A DNA stretch of 64,000 bases, taken from JACRCT01 sp049841135. Lineage in GTDB: Bacteria > Myxococcota > Myxococcia > Myxococcales > UBA5297. Positions 9,811 through 17,603 of this stretch are shown in pieces. The notes under the pieces were generated by a model that saw only the letters and a program-made list of their open reading frames with translations, was not told the origin of the DNA and did not search any database. How positions within the stretch are numbered: the stretch's first letter is position 1; every line of letters begins with the position of its first letter. The stretch lies in the NCBI GenBank assembly GCA_049841135.1, contig JASGHK010000002.1, positions 1,054,001 to 1,118,000 on the forward strand, written 5' to 3'. The translations under genes were made by a program, and so were the position numbers.

Positions 9811-10440
9811 ATGATCCGCACGCTCACCGCCGCCACCGTTGCCGCCGCGCTCGCCCTGCCCTGCGCCGCGCTCGCCGCCGAGAAGGCGCCCGGCAAGGAG
9901 AGGGCCGAGCAGTTCATCACCACCCTCATGAAGGTGAAGAAGGACGAGGGCAAGCTGACGGACGCCGACAAGGCGGCCAACGCCAAGATCTTCGTCGAGC
10001 TCGACAACTTCCTGAACTTCGAGAACCTGACCACCAAGCCGGTGGCCGCCAAGGCCGACAAGTTCAAGCCGGACGAGATGACCTCCTTCCGCTCCAAGTT
10101 CAAGGAGCTCATCCGGATGATTGCCTACCCGAAGGCCGGGAACTTCTTCAAGACGGCCAAGCTGGAGTGGCAGCCCGAGAAGGCCCAGGGCGAGCTGATC
10201 CTGGTGCCGCTCAACGTGAAGCTCCCCGAAGAGGACCTGGAGACCACCGTCGAGTTCCAGTTCGCCAAGAGCGGCGGCCTGCTGAAGATCGAGGACGTGC
10301 TCTTCGAGGGCGACTCGCTGGTGAAGGACTACCAGAACCAGATCGCCAAGATCGTCGACAAGAACGGCGTGCCCGGCCTCTTCAAGGTCCTCGACGAGAA
10401 GTACGCGGAAGTCACCAAGCCCGTCGCCCCGAAGAAGTGA
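9811..10440 (+). CDS. MlaC/Ttg2D-like periplasmic phospholipid-binding protein
   Basis: A 209-residue secreted protein: signal peptide MIRTLTAATVAAALALPCAALA with cleavage near residue 22-23, then an all-helix N-terminal part and the MlaC-type core. Family-like stretches are LDNFLNFENLT, a MTSFRSKFKELIRMI helix, and IEDVLFEGDSLVKDYQNQIAKIV...LFKVLDEK, which resembles the conserved C-terminus of PF05494 proteins that carry a phospholipid between membranes. A GAGGAG ribosome site precedes the ATG. It is followed after 9 nt by a TolC-like gene. No MlaD/E/F genes are nearby, so its partner may be the TolC-like protein. Family call moderately firm; lipid cargo is inferred. Confidence 0.8.
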   Translation: MIRTLTAATVAAALALPCAALAAEKAPGKERAEQFITTLMKVKKDEGKLTDADKAANAKIFVELDNFLNFENLTTKPVAAKADKFKPDEMTSFRSKFKELIRMIAYPKAGNFFKTAKLEWQPEKAQGELILVPLNVKLPEEDLETTVEFQFAKSGGLLKIEDVLFEGDSLVKDYQNQIAKIVDKNGVPGLFKVLDEKYAEVTKPVAPKK

Positions 10441-10449
10441 CCTGACCGA

Positions 10450-11915
10450 ATGCGCCCTGCAGCCCTGCCCCGCTCCCTCGCGACGCTCGCCGCGGCTGGC
10501 TTCGCCGCGCTCATCCTGGGCTCGACCGCCTCCGCCGCCGAGCCAGCGCCCCCGGCTTCCGCCGCTCCCAAGCGCACGCTCGCGCAATGCGTGAACGTCG
10601 CGTTGCAGGGCAGCGGCCAGGTCCAGGAGGCGGAGGGAAAGGTCGCCGAGTGGAAGGGGCGACTGGACGAGGTGAAGGCGATCTTCTACCCGAAGATCCA
10701 GGCCGTCGCCTTCGTCGCCCCCATCTTCGGCATCAAGGGCCTGGTCACCGACCCCAGAGGCCACGTCGACAACCAGTACGACCGCTGGGGCCCGTACTTC
10801 AAGCTCGACGCCCTGCTCATGCAGCCGGTCTACACCTTCGGCCAGCAGTCGGCGGGCGAGAACGCCGCGCGCGAGCGGATGCTGGTCGAGGAGGCGCGCC
10901 TGCAGGCCACGCGTAACACCGTCGCCCTCGAGGTCGCGCGCTACTACTACCTGTACCTCTACGTGGCCTCCATCCGGCCGAGCCTGGAATCGACCCGCAA
11001 GATTCTCGACGACGCGCTGGTCAGCGCCCAGGAGATGTACGACGAGGGCTCGGGCAAGGTCACGATGCCCGACCTGCAGAAGCTCAAGTACGTCTCGACC
11101 GAGCTCGACAAGTACCGCGTCCAGGCCGACATCGGCTCCGGACTGGCGCTGGCCGCGCTCAAGCACACCATGGGGCGCCCCGAGACCGAGCCGCTGGAGC
11201 TCGCCGACGCGGTGCTGCCGCCGGCGCCCAAGGAAGAGCTGCTGCCGCTCTCGGTCTACGTCCAGAAGGCCTGGGACCGCCGGCCGGAGGCCCTGCAGAT
11301 CAAGCACGGCCGCGCCGCCGCCCTCTCGCTCGAGGAGGCCGAGCGCCTGGCCAACTATCCCGTCGTCGCCGTCGTCGGCCAGCTCCCGCGAGCTGGACCG
11401 CGGTGCGCACCGACCAGAACAACACCTTCGCCTACGACCCCTACAACGACCTGACCGGCGGCGTCGCGCTGGCGCTCAAGTGGGACCTCGACCCGATGAA
11501 GACCGACGCCAGGGGCAACGCCGCCCGCGCGCTCGTCGAACAGGTCGACGGCCTGGCCAAGTTCGCCAAGACCGGCATCCCCACCGACGTGCGCCGCTGC
11601 CGCGACGACTACGACCAGGCGCGCAAGTTCCTCGCCCTCTCCGAGGCCGGCGCCACCGCGACCCGCAAGTGGATGCTCTTCGCCGCGGCGGCCTACGCCT
11701 CCGGCACCGGCGAGACCAAGGACCTGCTCGAGGGCCTGGGCGCGTTCGTGCAGGCCAAGAAGGCGTTCTACGACTCGCTGCTCGCGGTGCACATGAGCCG
11801 CGCGACGCTGGCGGTGGCCACCGGCGAGGTCGTCGACGTGCTGGGCGGCACCGTCAAGGCGCCCGGGACCAGCGCCAGCGCGAGCACGGCGTCCCAGGTG
11901 GAGAAGCCCAGATGA
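10450..11915 (+). CDS. TolC-family outer-membrane channel protein (frameshifted)
   Basis: Outer-membrane efflux protein, 488 residues once one base is restored near 11385-11392 (frame 1 to frame 0). Signal peptide to about residue 29 (STASAA). It has long alternating helices with the OEP-type start RTLAQCVNVALQGSGQVQEAEGKV, the beta region YFKLDALLMQPVYTFGQQ, coiled-coil-forming repeats, and a second OEP half with FAYDPYNDLTGGVALALKWDLDPMK. Both halves are colinear with one TolC protein and nothing is lost, so sequence error is likelier than decay. It starts 9 nt after the MlaC-like gene, implying translation coupling and a joint role in moving lipid or another amphiphile across the outer envelope. 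No inner-membrane pump is encoded next to it. Confidence 0.85.
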
Positions 11916-12030
11916 AGGTCCGCTCGGCGCGCACGTGGCCCAAGGGCCACCCCGCCGACGAGGCTGCTGGCAACATCCCTGTCCGAGCCGTACCGACGTT
12001 CACCCAGAAGCGATTCACGGGGGCTGGCGC

Positions 12031-12836
12031 GTGACCCCCAACCCCAACGGCAACCTCTTCTACTCGCACTGGGCGACCGGCCTGGTCATCGCCTTCGCGA
12101 GCGGGGTCATCTTCGCCTACAGCCTGCGGACGGTGTTCGTGGGCCGTGCGTCCGACCCGCGCCTGGCCAAGGAGAGCGGCACCGCCTTCCTCGGCCGCTG
12201 GCTGATCGAGGCCTTCTACTGGTCGTTCCGCGTCTTCGGCCGGGTACTCATCAAGGCCGGCGTGACGCCGGACATGCTGACCTGGACCAGCTTCGCCATG
12301 ACCATGGCCTGCGTACCGGCGGCGGCGCTGGGCCACTTCTCGACCGCCGGGCTCTTCTTCCTCCTGGGCGCGGCCTTCGACGCCTTCGACGGCATGGTGG
12401 CGCGGGAGCGCGGCATCGCCTGCGACTCCGGCGAGATGCTCGACGCCATCATCGACCGCTACGCCGACATGGCGCCGCTCATCGGCATGACCATCTTCTA
12501 CCGGTTCAGCGGCCTGCAGATGGCGGTGCCCATCGCGGCGCTGGTCGGCTCGATCATGGTCAGCTACGTGCGCGCCAAGACCGAGTCCTTCGGCCTGAGC
12601 CTGCCCTCGACGGTGATGCGCCGGCACGAGCGGATCACCTACTTCGTCATCGCGCTGGTGGTGGGCCCCAGCTCAGCCCGTACCTGCCGGCGCCGTTCGG
12701 CATCGTGCACCCGGCGACGCTGGCGACGCTGCTGCTGGTGGCCTTCCTCTCCAACTTCGCCGCGGTCCAGCTGGCCGCGTGGGGCCGCTCCGAGCTCAAG
12801 CGGCTCGGCCGCGGGCCCGGAGGCAAGAAGCCGTGA
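12031..12836 (+). CDS. CDP-alcohol phosphatidyltransferase (frameshifted)
   Basis: Integral membrane enzyme transferring a phosphatidyl group from CDP-diacylglycerol to an alcohol. The full signature D-x2-D-G-x2-A-R-x8-G-x3-D-x3-D is visible in DAFDGMVARERGIACDSGEMLDAIIDRYAD. Hydrophobic helices precede and follow. The frame breaks at the C run 12666-12669: five Cs instead of four would continue ALVVGPQLSPYLPAPFGIVHPATLATLLLVAFLSNFAAVQLAAW to a stop at 12836, giving about 268 residues. That stop overlaps the GTG of the next gene, which supports the repair. Start GTG 12031 fits the N-terminus. With ino1 upstream the acceptor could be inositol phosphate (PIP synthase); this is inference. Confidence 0.88.
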
Positions 12837-14167
12837 CCCCAACCAAGGTCGAGGGGCGAGTGCGCACCGAGCTGCCCGGCCCGCGCTGCCGGGCGGTGCG
12901 CGAGCGCGAAGCGCCGCACATCGCGCCGGGCTTCCAGGCCATCGCCGCCCACTCCGGCCTGGTCGTCGACCACGGCGAGGGCTGCGAGCTGGTCGATCTG
13001 GACGGCAACCGCTTCCTGGACCTCGTGGCCGGCATCTGCGTGGCGGCGCTGGGCTACGGCCACCCGCGCTACACCGAGGCGCTCTCCCGGCAGCTGGCCA
13101 AGACGCACTGCGGCAGCTTCACCACCGAGGTCCGGGTCGAGGCCTTCGAGCGGGTCCACTCGGTCGCCCCAAAGCACCTGACGCGGCTGCAGCTCTACTC
13201 CGGCGGATCCGAGGCAGTGGAGAGCGCGCTGCGGCTGGCGCGCTGCCGCACCGGCAAGTTCGAGGTGCTCTCCTTCTGGGGCGGCTTCCACGGGAAGACG
13301 AGCGGGACGCTGGCGCAGATGGGCAGCGACTTCAAACACGGCCTGGGCCCGATGACGCCGGGCGCGTTCCTGACCCCGTACGCCGACTGCGACTTCTGCC
13401 CGTTCAAGACGACGTATCCCGCCTGCGGCCTGCTCTGCGTCGACTTCGCGCGCGACAAGCTCAAGCGCGAGACCACCAACCGCCTGGCCGCCATCCTCGT
13501 CGAGCCGATGCAGGGCACCGCCGGGAATGTCGTGCCGCCCAAGGACTTCCTGCCGGCCGTCGCCCAGCTCGCCAAGGACGCCGGCGCGCTGCTCATCGTC
13601 GACGAGATGATCTGCGGGTTCGGCCGCACCGGAAGGATGTTCGGCCACCTCCACTCGACGGGCGTCGAGCCGGACATCCTCACGCTGGGCAAGGCGCTCG
13701 GCGGCGGCTTCCCGGTCAGCGGCCTGCTCGTGCGCGAGGAGATCTCCAAGGCGCAGCCGTGGAGCAAGCCGTCGTTCTCCAGCTCCTCCTACGGCGGCAA
13801 CCCGCTGGCCGGCGCCGCCATCGCCGCTTCGCTGTCGATCATCGGCGACGAGCACCTCGTCGAGAACGCGCGGGTGGTCGGCGCGCACCTCAAGGCCGGG
13901 CTCAGCCGGCTCGCCGAGAAGCATCCCGTCATCGCCCACGTCCGGGGCGAAGGCCTCTTCCTCGGCTTCGACCTGGTGGACGCCCAGGGCGCGCTCTGGT
14001 CCCACGAGCGCTGCCGCGCGCTGTTCAGCGCCTGCCTGAAGCGCGGGCTGTTGACCATGGCCTATGCCCCGCGGGTTCGGGTCAACCCGCCACTGCCGCT
14101 TTCGAACGCTCAGGCCGACGAGGCGCTCGAGCTGCTCGACGCGGCGCTGGGTGAAGTGCTCGCCTGA
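12833..14167 (+). CDS. Class III PLP-dependent aminotransferase
   Basis: A 444-residue fold-type I aminotransferase. The PLP lysine lies in DILTLGKALGGGFPVSG, preceded by LLIVDEMICGFGRTGRMFG where the Asp pairs with the pyridine nitrogen. An N-terminal GICVAALGYGHPRYTEAL and the phosphate-binding YSGGSEAVESALRLAR are typical of the ornithine/GABA aminotransferase family. A C-x2-C-like segment (DCDFCPFKTTYPACGLLC) is an uncommon insert. It starts at GTG 12833, overlapping the TGA of the CDP-alcohol transferase, so the two are translationally coupled. An aminotransferase inside a lipid head-group operon suggests it makes or modifies an amino-containing head group or base, but the substrate is unknown. 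Confidence 0.92.
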   Translation: MTPTKVEGRVRTELPGPRCRAVREREAPHIAPGFQAIAAHSGLVVDHGEGCELVDLDGNRFLDLVAGICVAALGYGHPRYTEALSRQLAKTHCGSFTTEVRVEAFERVHSVAPKHLTRLQLYSGGSEAVESALRLARCRTGKFEVLSFWGGFHGKTSGTLAQMGSDFKHGLGPMTPGAFLTPYADCDFCPFKTTYPACGLLCVDFARDKLKRETTNRLAAILVEPMQGTAGNVVPPKDFLPAVAQLAKDAGALLIVDEMICGFGRTGRMFGHLHSTGVEPDILTLGKALGGGFPVSGLLVREEISKAQPWSKPSFSSSSYGGNPLAGAAIAASLSIIGDEHLVENARVVGAHLKAGLSRLAEKHPVIAHVRGEGLFLGFDLVDAQGALWSHERCRALFSACLKRGLLTMAYAPRVRVNPPLPLSNAQADEALELLDAALGEVLA

Positions 14168-14200
14168 TCCCGCCGCGCCGCACGCGGCGGGGGTCGGCGA

Positions 14201-14635
14201 GTGAGCAGAGAGCCTGGGCACCCGGAGATGCGACTGCTCGCCCGCTCGTCGCTGGCGAGCGCGGCGGGCACTGCCGCCGAGGCCGCCGTCTACTACCTCG
14301 TCCTCGCGGCCGGCGGACACGCGCCCGGACTGTACGGCCCCGCGTCGGCGCTCGGGGCGGCATGCGGCGGAATCACCAACTTCGTGATCAACCGGTACTG
14401 GGCCTTCCACCGCACCGAGAAGCCCATCACGCGGCAGGCCATGCTCTACGCGCTCGCCTCCCTCCTGACCTACCTCGCGATGCTCGGTGCGCTGGCCGCG
14501 CTGGTGGAGGTGCTGCACGTCCCGCAATCGCTCGCCTATCCGCCGTCCAAGATCATCGCTTGGCTCGGGGTCAGCTATCCCATGGCCCGCTTCGTCGTCT
14601 TCGGCGCGGGCGCCCGCCGGGAGCGGGTCCGGTGA
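14201..14635 (+). CDS. GtrA-family membrane protein
   Basis: A 144-residue protein with four predicted membrane helices and the GtrA hallmarks GGITNFVINRYWAFHR after helix 2 and SYPMARFVVF at the end. GtrA proteins are thought to help flip polyprenyl-linked sugars or related lipids. GTG 14201 is chosen over ATG 14228 because a GGGGG sits 7 nt upstream of the GTG. Its stop overlaps the GTG of the PAP2-like gene (GTGA at 14632-14635). This places a lipid-flip candidate between the aminotransferase and a lipid phosphotransferase. Confidence 0.9.
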   Translation: MSREPGHPEMRLLARSSLASAAGTAAEAAVYYLVLAAGGHAPGLYGPASALGAACGGITNFVINRYWAFHRTEKPITRQAMLYALASLLTYLAMLGALAALVEVLHVPQSLAYPPSKIIAWLGVSYPMARFVVFGAGARRERVR

Positions 14636-15609
14636 AACGGGCGCTCGCCCACTGCCGGAGCCTGTGGCCACGCTGGCCGCTGCTCCCGGCACTGCCGATG
14701 CCGCTCTACTCCGCGCTGGTCGCGCTGCAGGGGCAGCTGCGCTGGGACCACCTGGCGATGACGGCAATCGTCCTCACCCTGGCCTACGCGCACCGCCGCA
14801 CGAAGCAGCTGCTGCTCGCCTTCGTCGGCTTCCCGCTGGTCGCGGTCGTCTATGACGCCGCGCGGTTCATCCGCGACTGGGGAGTGACCGAGCCGCGGGT
14901 CCTCGGCTGCGGGCTGCAGCGCTTCGAGCGCACGTGGTTCGGCCTCTGGGACGGCGGCCTGCGCGTGACGATGCAGGACTACTTCCTCGCGCACCACCAC
15001 CCCGCCGCCGACCTCTTCTTCGCCGCGCCGTACGCGGTCTTCCTCGCCGTGCCGCTCGCCTTCGCCGTCTACCTCTTCGTCCGGGACCCGCGCGCCTGCG
15101 CCCGCTTCAGCTGGGGCTTCTTCGCGCTCAACGTGCTGGGGATGCTCACCTACCACGCGCTGCCCGCGACGCCGCCCTGGTACCTGCACCGGTACGGCTG
15201 CGCCATCCACCTGGGAGCCACCGAGTTCGAGGGCGCCGCGCTGGCCCGCGTCGACGCGATGACCGGGCTCTCCTACTTCCACGCCTTCTACGGCCGCGCC
15301 TCCGAGGTCTTCGGCGCTCTGCCTTCGCTCCACGTCGCCTTCCCGCTGCTCATCGTCCTGGAAGGCTGGCAGCGGCAGCGCTGGCCGTTCCGGGCGGCGT
15401 CGCTCTTCTTCTTTGCCTGGATGTGCTGTGCGGCGGTCTACCTGGACCACCATTGGATCGCCGACCTGGCGCTGGGGTGCGTCTATGCGGTCGGCGTCTT
15501 CGCGGCGCTGCGAAGGCTCATGCCTGCGCGCGCGTGGAGCCAGAATTCCTCCTCGGCGCCAGCGCCGCGGCTGGCTGGCTTTCTACGGAAGGAGGGGGCG
15601 GTGGATTGA
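14632..15609 (+). CDS. PAP2 superfamily membrane enzyme, Aur1/inositol-phosphorylceramide-synthase-like
   Basis: A 325-residue protein with about six membrane helices and the lipid phosphatase/transferase motifs. TYHALPATPPWYLHRYG is followed by FGALPSLHVAFPLLIVL (PSLH) and VYLDHHWIADLALG (third motif with catalytic His and Asp). The order and the PPWY segment resemble Aur1-type enzymes, which move inositol phosphate to ceramide, more than simple PA phosphatases; this is from memory of family motifs. Start GTG 14632 overlaps the GtrA stop. Given ino1 and a CDP-alcohol transferase in the same locus, an inositol-lipid transferase or a PI-phosphate phosphatase are both plausible. Confidence 0.82.
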   Translation: MKRALAHCRSLWPRWPLLPALPMPLYSALVALQGQLRWDHLAMTAIVLTLAYAHRRTKQLLLAFVGFPLVAVVYDAARFIRDWGVTEPRVLGCGLQRFERTWFGLWDGGLRVTMQDYFLAHHHPAADLFFAAPYAVFLAVPLAFAVYLFVRDPRACARFSWGFFALNVLGMLTYHALPATPPWYLHRYGCAIHLGATEFEGAALARVDAMTGLSYFHAFYGRASEVFGALPSLHVAFPLLIVLEGWQRQRWPFRAASLFFFAWMCCAAVYLDHHWIADLALGCVYAVGVFAALRRLMPARAWSQNSSSAPAPRLAGFLRKEGAVD

Positions 15610-15707
15610 GCTCGCGCACGCCTCGTTCTGCTCGCCACTCCGCTCGCAAACCGCGGCTTCTTCAGTCACCGGCGGGGGCCCTGGGGTCCTGAAATGGCCT
15701 GGTCCTC

Positions 15708-15727
15708 ATGAGAAGCGCGCTTCTCAT
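15708..15727. repeat. Perfect 20-bp palindrome
   Basis: ATGAGAAG-CGCG-CTTCTCAT lies midway between the convergent ends of the PAP2-like gene and the 15825-16613 gene. It could be a bidirectional terminator stem or a dimeric regulator site. There is no T-run. The remaining 15610-15824 gap shows no gene. Confidence 0.6.
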
Positions 15728-15824
15728 TACCAATGTGAGCTGCGCTGCCCATTATTCAGCCGACGTTGGGGAGAGGTGATGCCCTCCCCTGCGTGCTGGT
15801 CATCCCCGCCGTGTTCTCGAAGGC

Positions 15825-16613
15825 CTACTCGGCGTTCCAGTCGCTGGCCGGCAGGATCTTCAGGCCGGTGTCTTTGCCATTGGCCTGGAAGCGCACGACG
15901 CGCAGCGGCCACTGGCGGGCCGGCATCCCCTCGCGGCTGGTCTCGACCCAGAAGAGGTCCAGATCGGCCTGGTACTCGCCCTTCTCGCCGTACTCCAGCA
16001 GCTTGCGGAAGGGGTTCTCGGGGTGCCAGTAGACGGGCTTGTCGGCGCGGGCGAGGTAGGCGAACACCGGGTAGCCGGTGATGAACGCCTTCGCCTTCTT
16101 GCGGGTGGGGTCGAGGATCTTGGTGGCGTCCTCGGCGGTCAACTCGTTCAGGTCTCCGGTGGGGCCGCCGCTGCCGCCCTGCAGCTTGGCCATCGCGATG
16201 CGCGCGGAGGCGTCGATGCTGTCGACGAACTGGCGCAGGGACTCGATGGTGCCGACCTCGTGGCGGTGCTTCGGGCGGCTGACGATCTTCCAATCCGGGA
16301 TGGAGAAGGCCTTGGCCCGCAGCGTGGCCCCGCCGAGCAGTGCGTCGAGCGCCTCGGTGCCGCCCTTCTTGGCGATGGCGTTGAGGTAGGCCTCGGCGAG
16401 CTTGCGCGCGTCGTCCATCGTGTCGACCGGGACGGAGGTGTCGGTGACGGTGGCCTTGGTGTCCGGCGTCGGGATGTCCTTCTTCGGAGCGTCCCTCTTG
16501 GCGGGCTCCGCGGCCTTGGCGGGCTCCGCGGCTTCCTTCTTGGCCGGCTCGGCGGCGAAGGCGAGCGAGGACACGAGGAGCGCTGCAGCGGCGAGGAAGG
16601 GGGCGAGCTTCAT
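15825..16613 (-). CDS. Secreted hypothetical protein with Ala/Lys/Pro linker
   Basis: A 262-residue protein with a signal peptide (MKLAPFLAAAALLVSSLAFA, cleavage near residue 20) and a linker of repeated E-P-A-K units. A mixed alpha/beta domain follows from about residue 60, with segments such as DARKLAEAYLNAIAKKG and a C-terminal QWPLRVVRFQANGKDTGLKILP. Start ATG 16613 has AGAGGT 5-6 nt upstream; the frame open to 16643 adds a poor N-terminus. No family recognised. Location is likely periplasm. It is convergent with the lipid operon and shares no obvious function with it. Confidence 0.85.
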   Translation of the reverse strand: MKLAPFLAAAALLVSSLAFAAEPAKKEAAEPAKAAEPAKRDAPKKDIPTPDTKATVTDTSVPVDTMDDARKLAEAYLNAIAKKGGTEALDALLGGATLRAKAFSIPDWKIVSRPKHRHEVGTIESLRQFVDSIDASARIAMAKLQGGSGGPTGDLNELTAEDATKILDPTRKKAKAFITGYPVFAYLARADKPVYWHPENPFRKLLEYGEKGEYQADLDLFWVETSREGMPARQWPLRVVRFQANGKDTGLKILPASDWNAE

Positions 16614-16698
16614 CGAAGACCTCTGAGGGATGTGAGAACGCATCGGATGCTAGCCCAGCAAAGCCTCGCGGTGCGAGCACCGCGGTAAGCGCTGGCGG

Positions 16699-17565
16699 TC
16701 AGCGCTCGATCTCGAGGATGGCGGCGGTGAGCGGTGCGGAAGAGGAGTCGTCGAGGCCTATCCAGTCGTTGCTGGTCCACTCCGGCGAGAGCAGGAAGCC
16801 GATGGCATTGCCGCTCCGCCAGCCCCTCATCGAGAGCACGCCGTTCACCAGCAAGGCGAGGTCGGGGCTCTTCGTCCACATGCCGAACGAGCAGATCGGC
16901 CAGCTGCCGACGGTCAGGGTGCCCAGCCCACCCGGATCGTGCTCGGCGGGGCCATGCGCGTCGTTCGCGCTGAATGGCGCAAGGTTCGCCGAGTTCCAGG
17001 TCATTACCCGCATCGTGTCGACCCCGGTGACGAGCCCATGAACGGTGCAGCGAACGCTCAAGTAGGCGTGCCGGACCGTCGTCCCCTGGTCCAGCGGGAG
17101 CGCGAAGCGCAGCCCGGCTCGCCCCTGCTCGCTGTCCGCACCGACCTCGATGTACCGGTACTTGTTGGCGTCGTAGACCAGGCGCTCAGTGACGCCTCCG
17201 TTGGAAGCGATCCACGTCGCGTCGTCGCTGTCGGCGGCGATGCTGATGGTCAGCGTCGCGGGGCCCGCGTCGGGAAGAAGGTCGCCGGCATCGGGCGTCG
17301 GCTTGCCCGCGTCCTCACTCGCGACAGGGGCCCCGGCATCCAGCCCCTCGATGTCCGCATCGGGCGCAGCCTCAGACGACGCATCGCGTGCCTGCGGCGC
17401 GGCATCCGGTGCACCTGGCCCACCGTCCGGCGTCCCGGGAAGGCAGAAGCCCCCGACACAGGTCAACCCCTTCGGACACCTGCTCTCGGGCTCACAGGCA
17501 AAGACGGCGTCGTCGGAGAGCCGGGCGCAGCCGGAGGTGGCGACGAACGGCAGAACGATGAGCAT
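16699..17565 (-). CDS. Putative lipoprotein with Asp/Pro/Ala linker and beta-sandwich domain
   Basis: A 288-residue exported protein. A short hydrophobic N-terminus ends in TSGC, an imperfect lipobox. A small Cys-rich block (FACEPESRCPKGLTCVGGFCLPG) is typical of myxobacterial surface lipoproteins. A long D/A/P/G linker reaches about residue 103. The C-terminal 180 residues are strand-rich (ERLVYDANKYRYIEVGADS, RHAYLSVRCTVHG), resembling a DNRLRE/carbohydrate-binding-like sandwich. That resemblance is weak. An AAGGAGG lies 17 nt before the ATG, too far to fix the start. It is upstream of the 15825-16613 gene on the same strand. Confidence 0.8.
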   Translation of the reverse strand: MLIVLPFVATSGCARLSDDAVFACEPESRCPKGLTCVGGFCLPGTPDGGPGAPDAAPQARDASSEAAPDADIEGLDAGAPVASEDAGKPTPDAGDLLPDAGPATLTISIAADSDDATWIASNGGVTERLVYDANKYRYIEVGADSEQGRAGLRFALPLDQGTTVRHAYLSVRCTVHGLVTGVDTMRVMTWNSANLAPFSANDAHGPAEHDPGGLGTLTVGSWPICSFGMWTKSPDLALLVNGVLSMRGWRSGNAIGFLLSPEWTSNDWIGLDDSSSAPLTAAILEIER

Positions 17566-17603
17566 CCACCGGGCGATGACGGCCTCCTTGGTTGCAGCCG
17601 ATG

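Noticed and set aside
12837..14154. Continuous frame running from the CDP-alcohol transferase into the aminotransferase region
   Set aside because: The sequence after 12660 in that frame is Arg/Ala-rich out-of-frame translation; the real continuation is in the shifted frame ending at 12836.
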